From: an uncultured Oscillospiraceae bacterium
Lineage (GTDB): Bacteria > Bacillota > Clostridia > Oscillospirales > Oscillospiraceae
Length of the DNA: 64,000 nt
Direction of reading: 5' to 3'
NCBI GenBank assembly: GCA_910585815.1
Contig: CAJUFJ010000011.1
Coordinates: 5,224 to 69,223, forward strand
Part shown: positions 24,593-31,459 of the stretch, one piece after another
How the letters are laid out: each line of letters begins with the position of its first letter
Numbering within the stretch: position 1 is the first letter of the stretch
The notes under the pieces: generated by a model
What the model was told of the DNA's origin: nothing
Seen by the model: only the letters and a program-made list of their open reading frames with translations
Databases searched by the model: none
Made by a program: the position numbers and the translations under genes

Positions 24593-27427
24593 ATGAGACA
24601 TACCGTATCCCTTCCCCGCAGGGCGGCGGCCTTTCTGTTGGCCTGCCTCCTGCTGCTCCCCACGGCCTATGCCACGGCGGGAGAGCGGAAAATACAGACC
24701 TCCACCCAGATCGTGGACGGCCTGACCTATAAAAATACCGTCACCGACAACGGCGGCAGCCGGGTGGAGAGTTTCGCCCTGGAGCTGGACCCCGACAGCG
24801 AGGCCCGGGCCATCATGCTCCAGGGCTCGGGCACCATCTACGCCGGGGCCAGCATCAACAAGGCGGTGTCCAGCGCCCAGGAGATGGGCTACCACGTGCT
24901 GGCCGCCATCAATACGGACTTCTTCTCCATGGCCACCGGCGTGCCCCTGGGCATCGTCATCGAGGACGGGGTCTACAAGTCCAGCAACGAGACGGAGAAC
25001 GCCCTGGTCATTGACCAGTATGGCAGCGCCTCCATTCTGGACGCCCCCATTGTGGCCATGTCCCTGTACAACAATGTCACCGGGGCCTCGGTAATCCCCA
25101 ACAACTTCAACAAGGCCCGCCACGAGATCGGCGGCGTATACCTGCTCAACGAGGACTTCTCCACCGTCTCCACCCGCAGCGACGGCAGCGGCTGGTATGT
25201 GCGCATGCGGGCGGTGGCCGACCCCTTTACCGGCCGGGTTCCCGACCTCACCGTCAACAGCAGCCTCACCCTGGAGGTGACCGAGCTGCTCATCTCCGAC
25301 CAGTCCATCGCCATCGGGCCGGACGAGTACATCCTCACCGCCGCCGACCCCTCCAACCGGGGGGACGCCTTCGCCGCCTTTCAGGTGGGTGACACCGTCA
25401 CCCTGACCACCGGCTGCTCCAACCCCGCCCTGTCCCAGGCCAAGTGGGCCTGCGGCGTGGGGGACATCATGGTGCGCAACGGCGCCATCACCGACACCGC
25501 CAGCTGGACCTACGCCCAGGACGGCCGCCAGCCCCGCACCGCCCTGGGCATCAAGGGCGACGGCACCCTGGTGCTCTACGCGGTGGACGGCCGGCAGTCG
25601 GGCCACTCGGTGGGCCTCAGCCAGTACAATCTGGCCGAGGAGCTGCTCCGCCAGGGCTGCACCACCGCCGTCAACCTGGACGGCGGCGGCTCCACCTCCC
25701 TGTCCCTGTGGGTGCCCGGCCAGAGCGGCCCCGCCTTGCAGAATAAGCCCTCGGACGGGCGGCCCCGGAGCTGCGCCACCTACCTGCTGCTGGTGGCCGG
25801 CGACAGCCCCAGCTACACCGCCCAGCGGCTGGCCCCCAAGGAAAACGGCCTGGTCCTCCTGGCTGGCTCCTCCCTGCCCCTGCCCGAAGCCGTGGCGATG
25901 GACGAGTTCCTCAACCCCGTTTCCACCAGCCTGCGGGACCTGGAATACACCTCTATGGACCGGCTGGGAACTATCTACGACGGGGTCTACACCGCCGGCT
26001 GGCAGGCGGGCACCGACAACCTCCGCCTCACCGCCGGCCAGCTGGAGGGCTACGCCCAGGTCCACGTGGTGGACCGGCTCACCGAGTTTAAGGTCACCCG
26101 CGCGGGCAGCACCGGCGCCCTCACCGCCCTGTCCGTCAAGCCGGGGGAGCAGGTCCAGCTGGCCGCCTCGGGCGCCTACTGGGGCCGCACCGCCCTGCGG
26201 AACTTTGCCGACGTGGACGTAACCGTCCAGGGCGAGGTGGGCACGGTGAACGCCAGCGGCCTGTTTACCGCCGCTCAGAACCTGGGCAGCGGCGGCTCCA
26301 TCACCTTCACCGCCGGCGGGCTGAGCCAGACCGTCCAGGTGGCCTCCACCTATGTCCACAACGACGTGCAGCCCGGCCACTGGGCCTATGACGCGGTGGA
26401 GTACTGCTACGAGAAGGGGGTATGCAGCGGCATCAGCACCACCCAGTTCGGCCCGGACAACTCCATGATCCGGGGGGACTTCATGCTCATGCTGTATAAT
26501 GCCGCCGGCAAGCCGGCAGTCACCACCCCCTGTACCTTCACCGACGTCTCCACCAGCGACTACTACTACAACGCCCTGGCCTGGGCCCAGGGCCGGGGAC
26601 TGGCCTCGGGCACCGGAGGGGGCGGCTTCTCGCCCAGGGACAAGATCACCCGGGAACAGGCTTTCTCCCTGCTGTACCGCTACCTGCCCATCCTGGGCAA
26701 GAACTGCCCCGACGGCGACCTGTCGGTGCTGGACCAGTTTGCCGACCGGAAAAACGTGGCCGACTACGCCAAGACGGCGGCCGCCACCCTGGTGGCCCAG
26801 GGGCTGGCCTCGGGCAACGGCGGAAATCTGGACCCCAAGGGCACCCTGACCCGGGCCCAGATGGCCTCCCTCCTCTACCGGGTGCTGGAGCACACCCCCA
26901 TCCAGACTGACCCCACCACCCCCACCGACCCAACACAGCCCACCGATCCGGTGCCCCCGGGCAACTACGCCCTGGCCCTGGACCAGAGCAGAGTGGAGCT
27001 GGCCTCTGGCGGCAGCGTCACCCTGAAGGCGGTCATCCTGCCCGCGGTGTCCAACGCCGCCGTCACCTGGACCAGCAGCAACCCCGAGGTCGCCGTGGTC
27101 TCCCCCACTGGTATGGTGACCAACCTGTACCCCGGCACAGGGAGCGCCACCGCCACCATCACCGCCAGCTGGAACGGCCTCACCTCCAGCTGTACCATCA
27201 TCTGCCAGCAGGCCCAGCATACCGGCACCGTCACCAACGCGGAGAATGGGCTGAATGTGCGCTCCGGTCCCGGCTCTGATTACGGCCGGGTGGGCGGCCT
27301 GAAGGCCGACGCCAGCGTGGTGGTCCTGGGCCAGCAGGAGGGCTGGTATCAGGTGCTGTTCCGCAACCCCGACGGCCAGGCCGCCATCGGCTATGTGTCG
27401 GCGGAGTATCTCACGCTGAACCGGTAG
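24593..27427 (+). CDS. Exported phosphodiester glycosidase (NAGPA-like) with SLH, Ig-like and SH3 domains
   Basis: 944 residues. Signal peptide (RRAAAFLLACLLLLPTAYA); NAGPA/DUF2233 domain at about 90-405 (AAINTDFFSMATGVPLGIVI; RQPRTALGIKGDGTLVLYAVDG; TAVNLDGGGSTSLSL); linker; three SLH repeats at about 585-770 (VQPGHWAYDAVEYC; FTDVSTSDYYYNALAWAQGRG; FADRKNVADYAKTAAATLVAQG); Thr/Pro linker; BIG2-like Ig domain (TLKAVILPAVSNAAVTWTSS); C-terminal bacterial SH3 (GLNVRSGPGSDYGRVGGL). SLH repeats would hold it on pyruvylated wall polymer. NAGPA relatives cleave phosphodiester-linked sugars; the bacterial substrate is probably a wall glycan or teichoic-type polymer. Good promoter and AAAGGAG site. 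Confidence 0.88.
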   Translation: MRHTVSLPRRAAAFLLACLLLLPTAYATAGERKIQTSTQIVDGLTYKNTVTDNGGSRVESFALELDPDSEARAIMLQGSGTIYAGASINKAVSSAQEMGYHVLAAINTDFFSMATGVPLGIVIEDGVYKSSNETENALVIDQYGSASILDAPIVAMSLYNNVTGASVIPNNFNKARHEIGGVYLLNEDFSTVSTRSDGSGWYVRMRAVADPFTGRVPDLTVNSSLTLEVTELLISDQSIAIGPDEYILTAADPSNRGDAFAAFQVGDTVTLTTGCSNPALSQAKWACGVGDIMVRNGAITDTASWTYAQDGRQPRTALGIKGDGTLVLYAVDGRQSGHSVGLSQYNLAEELLRQGCTTAVNLDGGGSTSLSLWVPGQSGPALQNKPSDGRPRSCATYLLLVAGDSPSYTAQRLAPKENGLVLLAGSSLPLPEAVAMDEFLNPVSTSLRDLEYTSMDRLGTIYDGVYTAGWQAGTDNLRLTAGQLEGYAQVHVVDRLTEFKVTRAGSTGALTALSVKPGEQVQLAASGAYWGRTALRNFADVDVTVQGEVGTVNASGLFTAAQNLGSGGSITFTAGGLSQTVQVASTYVHNDVQPGHWAYDAVEYCYEKGVCSGISTTQFGPDNSMIRGDFMLMLYNAAGKPAVTTPCTFTDVSTSDYYYNALAWAQGRGLASGTGGGGFSPRDKITREQAFSLLYRYLPILGKNCPDGDLSVLDQFADRKNVADYAKTAAATLVAQGLASGNGGNLDPKGTLTRAQMASLLYRVLEHTPIQTDPTTPTDPTQPTDPVPPGNYALALDQSRVELASGGSVTLKAVILPAVSNAAVTWTSSNPEVAVVSPTGMVTNLYPGTGSATATITASWNGLTSSCTIICQQAQHTGTVTNAENGLNVRSGPGSDYGRVGGLKADASVVVLGQQEGWYQVLFRNPDGQAAIGYVSAEYLTLNR

Positions 27428-27435
27428 CAAATAAA

Positions 27436-27579
27436 AAGCCCCCCTTGTGAAAGGGGGGAGGGCCGCCGGACGCAGTCCGGTGGCGGGGGATTCCGTTAAT
27501 TGAAGCATTTCCCATAGACGGAATCCCCCAGTCACCGCCTGCGGCGGTGCCAGCCCCCTTTCACAAGGGGCCTTTTTTT
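27436..27579. repeat. Modular palindromic repeat, copy R2
   Basis: Outer arms GCCCCCCTTGTGAAAGGGGGG and CCCCCTTTCACAAGGGGCC, inner GCCGCCGGAC/GTCCGGTGGC and GGGGGATTCCGT/ACGGAATCCCCC. The right end has a T-run, so it probably terminates the upstream gene. Confidence 0.8.
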
Positions 27580-27654
27580 GCGCTTACCTGTTAGCTTCCT
27601 GCCGTCAGGCGGGGCGTTCCTTTTCGTCCCATCTTCGTCCCCTCCGCAGAGGGC

Positions 27655-27840
27655 AAGCCTCCTTTTGAAAGGAGGTGCCCCAGTTCGCAAACTGGGGCGG
27701 AGGATTGTATTTCGCCGCAGGCGAAATGTATGAAATAAACAAGGTTTGCAAAACTTTGTTTACTTCGTATGTTTTGCTTCGCAAAACGCAATCCTCAGTC
27801 AGCCTTCGGCTGACAGCCCCTTTCCAAAGGGGCTTTTTTT
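27655..27840. repeat. Modular palindromic repeat, copy R3
   Basis: Same module order as R1: GCCTCCTTTTGAAAGGAGG, CCCCAGTTCGCAAACTGGGG, ATTTCGCCGCAGGCGAAAT, a GAAATAAACAAGG...CTTTGTTTACTTC stem, GTTTTGCTTCGCAAAAC, GTCAGCCTTCGGCTGAC, GCCCCTTTCCAAAGGGGC, T-run. Hairpins differ from R1 in sequence but keep pairing. R2, R3 and 75 bp between them fill the gap between two convergent genes; no gene there. Confidence 0.85.
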
Positions 27841-27847
27841 GCGCTCT

Positions 27848-28276
27848 CTACTCCAAATCCTCAATCTGCATCCGTTTCAAATCCTCCAGGGTATCCCGAC
27901 GGCCCTTGTAGTGCAGCCAGATGCCGCCGAACACTGCCGTAGGGATGTTGCTCACTAAAAAGAACACGCCAGCGCCCACAAAGGCGGCGGGGTTTATCTG
28001 CACATCGCTCTCAAAGCTCTCCTGCTGGATGATCTCACCGGTGATCTCGTCGCGCACTGTGAGAGTCCCGCCGCCTCTGGTCAGCGAGCCGAACCCAGCC
28101 AGGCTCAGCGTCAGCAACAGAGACAGTGCCAGGGAGATGCCCGGCAGAATCAACCCCAGCCTGGTGCTCTTTCGGCACAGCCAAACCTGCAAAGCCACCA
28201 GCAGGGCGATGGGGAGCATCAACACAAACAGATAGATAATCAGGCCCAAAATGCCCGCAACAGAAGCCATTGCCAT
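27848..28276 (-). CDS. Hypothetical membrane protein
   Basis: 142 residues with three hydrophobic segments (GILGLIIYLFVLMLPIALLVAL; GLILPGISLALSLLLTLSLAG; AAFVGAGVFFLVSNIPTAVFG) and a charged C-terminus (KGRRDTLEDLKRMQIEDLE). No family recognised. Its ATG overlaps the stop of the DUF2089 regulator (TAATG), so the two are coupled; the pair resembles regulator plus membrane-protein units of Bacillota. Confidence 0.7.
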   Translation of the reverse strand: MAMASVAGILGLIIYLFVLMLPIALLVALQVWLCRKSTRLGLILPGISLALSLLLTLSLAGFGSLTRGGGTLTVRDEITGEIIQQESFESDVQINPAAFVGAGVFFLVSNIPTAVFGGIWLHYKGRRDTLEDLKRMQIEDLE

Positions 28277-28581
28277 TACGATTCCTCCTTATTTTTCGTC
28301 TTCTTATACTCCGCAATCAGGACCTTGGCGGTGTCCAGGTCCAGTTTTTCGTTCATCGCCAGCCGCTTGATGGTGGCGATATAGGGGTCGGCGGCGGTGT
28401 CCTCCGTCAGCTTGATTTTCTGGATCAGCCGGTCCAGCCGCAGGCGCACCGTGGGATAGGTGACGCCGTACTGCCTGGCCACCTCCTTCAGCGACCCGGA
28501 GGCCAGGATGAACTTCTTAATAAAGGCCACGTCCTCCTCCTCCAGCCCGGCCATCCACTCGGGCAGCAGTTCCATCGCCAT
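28276..28581 (-). CDS. DUF2089-family HTH regulator
   Basis: 101 residues from ATG at 28581 (AAAGGTGGTG upstream; the frame is open further but crosses the promoter). LPEWMAGLEEEDVAFIKKFI is followed by a helix-turn-helix (SLKEVARQYGVTYPTVRLRL), as in DUF2089 proteins. It lacks the N-terminal zinc-ribbon-like part of longer members. A palindrome within its own promoter suggests autoregulation. Confidence 0.8.
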   Translation of the reverse strand: MAMELLPEWMAGLEEEDVAFIKKFILASGSLKEVARQYGVTYPTVRLRLDRLIQKIKLTEDTAADPYIATIKRLAMNEKLDLDTAKVLIAEYKKTKNKEES

Positions 28582-28606
28582 AGACACACCACCTTTCTGT
28601 AGGTTC

Positions 28607-28635
28607 AGTATATACTTTAATATTATTAAAGTCAA
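28607..28635 (-). promoter_or_regulatory. Promoter with palindromic operator (DUF2089 unit)
   Basis: Minus strand TTGACT (28630-28635), 17-nt spacer, TATACT (28607-28612). The spacer holds a perfect palindrome, ACTTTAAT-ATT-ATTAAAGT (28614-28632), placed to block RNA polymerase when bound. Confidence 0.75.
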
Positions 28636-28692
28636 GCTTTAATTTTATTTTTCTTTTTGTTAAAAGAATCCCCGCCACCCGGCGGGGAAATT

Positions 28693-29577
28693 TTAAGTCT
28701 TCTTCCGCAAAAAGGAGAATTTTGTCTCAGAGCACAGCACCCCCACGAAGATGAGGGCAAAGCCGGCCAGCAGGCGGGGGGTGAGGGGGTCGCCGTAGAA
28801 GATCACCGCCAGAATTACTCCAAACACCGCCTCCAGTGAGAGAATCACTGCGGCGGGGGCGGGCTCCGCCCACACCAATCCCACATTCATCAGCACCAGA
28901 CAGACGGCGGTGGCCATGACGCACAGGTATAGCATGGGCCAGATCACCTCCGGCCGGGCCAGGGCGGAGAAATCGAAGCGTTCGGTGGTGAGGGCCAGCG
29001 CCCAGGCACACAGGGCCACGGCGGACAGCTGGACCACGGTAAAGAGCATCACATCACATCCACGGCCCAGCCGGGCCACGGCGATGATGTTGGCGGCGCA
29101 GAACACCGCCCCCAGCAGGGTGAAGCCGTCGCCCACGGAGATGGTCAGCGCCTCGGTGAGGGACACCAGCCCCACCCCCGCCAGACACAGCAGGGCGGCG
29201 GCCACGTTGTACCGGTCGGGCCGTTCCCGGAACAGAAGCCAGGCCATGAAAGGGACAATCACACAGTACACCGCCGACAGAAAGGCGTTGTTGGAGGCGG
29301 TGGTGGTCTCCAGCCCCACGGTCTGGGCCCAGTAGACCCCAAACAGCAGCAGCCCTGCCAGGCCGCCCCGCCACAGGTAGTCCAAGGTAAAGGCCCTCCA
29401 ATGCCGCCAGCTGATGAGGGCCACCAGGGGCGCCCCCACGGTAAAGCGAATGGCGATCAGGTAACCGGTGGGGATGTTGTCCAGAGCGCCCTTCATCAGC
29501 ATAAAGGAGGCCCCCCAGAAAAAGGCCGCGGCAAACAGCATGGGCTTGGCCAGCAGCTTCATGGTCTTGTCGGTCAC
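28693..29577 (-). CDS. EamA/DMT family transporter
   Basis: 294 residues, ten hydrophobic segments in two five-helix EamA repeats (FAAAFFWGASFMLMKGAL; LLGAVFCAANIIAVARLG). DMT proteins export metabolites or amino acids; substrate unknown. Its ATG overlaps the TGA of the upstream paralogue. The last residues (CSETKFSFLRKKT) are almost identical to those of that paralogue, pointing to tandem duplication. Confidence 0.88.
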   Translation of the reverse strand: MTDKTMKLLAKPMLFAAAFFWGASFMLMKGALDNIPTGYLIAIRFTVGAPLVALISWRHWRAFTLDYLWRGGLAGLLLFGVYWAQTVGLETTTASNNAFLSAVYCVIVPFMAWLLFRERPDRYNVAAALLCLAGVGLVSLTEALTISVGDGFTLLGAVFCAANIIAVARLGRGCDVMLFTVVQLSAVALCAWALALTTERFDFSALARPEVIWPMLYLCVMATAVCLVLMNVGLVWAEPAPAAVILSLEAVFGVILAVIFYGDPLTPRLLAGFALIFVGVLCSETKFSFLRKKT

Positions 29578-30479
29578 TTCATCAGCTCCAGATCATCCGT
29601 TTTTTTATGTAAAAAGGAAAATTTCGTCTCCGAGCACACCACCGCCACGAAAATCAGGGCGAACCCGGCCAGCAGCCGGCCGGTAATGGGGTCGCCGTAG
29701 AAGATGACGGAGGAAGCCACCCCGAACACCGACTCCAGGGAGAGGATCACCGAAGCGGAAGCGGGGTCGGACCACACCATGCCTACGTTCTGGAACAGCA
29801 GGGCCACGGTGGTGGCCATAACGCACAGGTAGAGCATGGGCAGCAGGAGGGCGGGGTCCGTGAGGGCGGCGGCGGGGAAGGTCTCGGTAAATCCCCCGCA
29901 AATCCAGGCGTAAAGGGCGGCGAAGGCAAACTGAAACACGGTGAGCAGGGTAATGTCCTTCCCCGGGGACACTTTGGCCACCGCCACGATGTGGCTGGCA
30001 TAGAACACGGCACACAGCAGGGTGAGCAGGTCGCCGGTGTTGATGGTCAGCTCCTCGGTGAGGGACACCAGCCCCACCCCGGTAACGCACAGCAGGGCGG
30101 CGGCGATGTTGTACCGGTCGGGCCGCAGCTTCACCACCGCCCAGGTGAGAAAGGGAACAATCACGCAGTACACCGCCGTGAGAAAGGCGTTTTTGGAGGG
30201 GGTGGTCCGGGCCAGGCCGAAGGTCTGCACCGCGTAGGCCAAAAACAGGAAGCCGCCTATCACGGCTCCCCGCCAGAGGTAGTCCGGGGTAAAGGCCTTC
30301 CAGCGCTTCCAGGCGATCAGGGCCAGCAGGGCCGCCCCAGCGGTAAACCGGACGGCCAGCAGGAAAAATACCGGCATCACATCCAGGGCATTCTTCATGA
30401 TGAAGAAGGAGGTGCCCCAGATAAGGGCGGCGGCGAACAGCATGGGCTTAGCCAGCAGCTTCATGGTCTTGGGGGACAT
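29574..30479 (-). CDS. EamA/DMT family transporter (tandem paralogue)
   Basis: 301 residues from ATG at 30479, chosen because GGAG lies 9 nt upstream and the start (MSPKTMKLLAKPMLFAAAL) aligns with its paralogue. Two EamA repeats, ten membrane segments. Conserved FWGxSF-like start (IWGTSFFIMKNALD) and FLTAVYCVIVPFLTW. Co-transcribed with the next gene; divergent from the DNA glycosylase gene. Confidence 0.88.
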   Translation of the reverse strand: MSPKTMKLLAKPMLFAAALIWGTSFFIMKNALDVMPVFFLLAVRFTAGAALLALIAWKRWKAFTPDYLWRGAVIGGFLFLAYAVQTFGLARTTPSKNAFLTAVYCVIVPFLTWAVVKLRPDRYNIAAALLCVTGVGLVSLTEELTINTGDLLTLLCAVFYASHIVAVAKVSPGKDITLLTVFQFAFAALYAWICGGFTETFPAAALTDPALLLPMLYLCVMATTVALLFQNVGMVWSDPASASVILSLESVFGVASSVIFYGDPITGRLLAGFALIFVAVVCSETKFSFLHKKTDDLELMK

Positions 30480-30495
30480 TGGCATCAACTCCAGA

Positions 30496-30525
30496 TTGCA
30501 AAATTGGTTTGGGCTATGGTATGAT
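30496..30525 (+). promoter_or_regulatory. Promoter of the 3-methyladenine glycosylase gene
   Basis: TTGCAA (30496-30501), 18-nt spacer, TATGAT (30520-30525) with an extended TG at 30517-30518. Confidence 0.6.
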
Positions 30526-30546
30526 AAGCGAAAAGGGGGCAGACAG

Positions 30547-31143
30547 ATGGACATTCTCACAAGGGAATTTTACAGTCGGGACACCCTCGCGGTGGCCCGG
30601 GACCTGCTGGGCCGGGACATCGTCCGGGTGCGGGAGGACGGAAAGCGGCTGGTGTGCCGGATCACCGAGACGGAGGCCTACATCGGCCGGCTGGACAAGG
30701 CCTGCCACGCCTACGGCTATAAGCGCACCCCCCGGACCGAAACCCTGTTCGCCCCGCCAGGGACGGCCTACATCTACCTCATTTACGGGATGTACCACTG
30801 CCTCAACTTCGTCACCGAGGGGGATGGGGAACCCGCCGCGGTGCTGATTCGGGGGGCGGTCCCTGTCACAAACGGAGATATTATAGCAGAAAACCGCTTT
30901 GCCTGCAAGGAAAAAGATATGACGGCCTACCAGCGGAAGAACTTCCTCAACGGCCCCGGCAAGCTGTGCCGGGGGCTGGACCTCACCCGGGCGCAGAACG
31001 GCCTCGACCTCACCGGCCCCGCCGGCGGGCTGTACCTCCTGCCCGGCGCGCCCCCGGCCCCGTCGGCGGTCCAGACGGGAAAGCGCATCGGCATCGACTA
31101 CGCCGAGGAAGCGGTGGACTTCCCCTGGCGGTTTTACCTGTAA
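30547..31143 (+). CDS. DNA-3-methyladenine glycosylase (AAG/MPG family)
   Basis: 198 residues from ATG at 30547 after AAAGGGGGC. AAG fold: FYSRDTLAVARDLLGRDIVR, the catalytic ITETEAYIGRLDKACHAYG, the intercalation region FAPPGTAYIYLIYGMYHCLN, and NGPGKLCRGLDLTRAQNGLD. Removes alkylated purines such as 3-methyladenine to start base excision repair. Single gene with its own promoter. Confidence 0.93.
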   Translation: MDILTREFYSRDTLAVARDLLGRDIVRVREDGKRLVCRITETEAYIGRLDKACHAYGYKRTPRTETLFAPPGTAYIYLIYGMYHCLNFVTEGDGEPAAVLIRGAVPVTNGDIIAENRFACKEKDMTAYQRKNFLNGPGKLCRGLDLTRAQNGLDLTGPAGGLYLLPGAPPAPSAVQTGKRIGIDYAEEAVDFPWRFYL

Positions 31144-31175
31144 CAGCAGCCCCCTGGCCAGAGCCGGGGAATGTC

Positions 31176-31199
31176 CAGTGTGCCAAAAAAGCACACTGT
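31176..31199 (+). terminator. Hairpin after the glycosylase gene
   Basis: CAGTGTGC CAAAAAA GCACACTG, eight perfect pairs, 30 nt past the stop; no U-run follows, so terminator or mRNA-end hairpin. Confidence 0.4.
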
Positions 31200-31213
31200 A
31201 AAGAACGCGCCCA

Positions 31214-31381
31214 AAAGCCTTCCCCCTTAAAGGGGGAAGGTGGCACGGCCGCAGGCCGTGACGGATGAGGGTGCGTGGCAGGTTTTTGCCCCTTATCGAA
31301 AGAAATGCGTCCCCGCCCCGCCCCCTCATCCGCCCCAGTGTGCCCACTGGGGCACCTTCCCCCCGGAGGGTGGAAGGCTTT
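31214..31381. repeat. Modular palindromic repeat, copy R4
   Basis: Left arm AAAGCCTTCCCCCTTAAAG..., GGCACGGCCGCAGGCCGTG, ACGGATGAGGG; right arm CCCTCATCCGCCCC, CAGTGTGCCCACTGGGGC, ACCTTCCCCCCGG...GGAAGGCTTT. The arms are mutually inverted. Fills most of the 316-bp gap between convergent genes; no gene there. Confidence 0.8.
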
Positions 31382-31416
31382 GCCCCGCGGGGGACGAAGG
31401 TTTATCTATAATCTGA

Positions 31417-31446
31417 GCAGCCCCCCGGCCGGAGCCGGGGGGCTGT
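31417..31446. terminator. Hairpin near the end of the SLH gene
   Basis: AGCCCCCCGGC CGGA GCCGGGGGGCT, placed 15 bp past the stop of the minus-strand SLH gene; weak T-tracts on both sides. Confidence 0.55.
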
Positions 31447-31459
31447 CTTATGTCCGGGG

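Noticed and set aside
24443..27535. Very long open frame on the minus strand opposite the glycosidase-SLH gene
   Set aside because: Gly/Val/His-rich translation typical of the antisense of GC-rich codons; no family pattern, no ribosome site.
27591..27791. Small frames within repeats R1 and R3 with similar translations (NIRSK...YFIHFA)
   Set aside because: The similarity comes from the shared repeat DNA, whose hairpins are conserved rather than codons.
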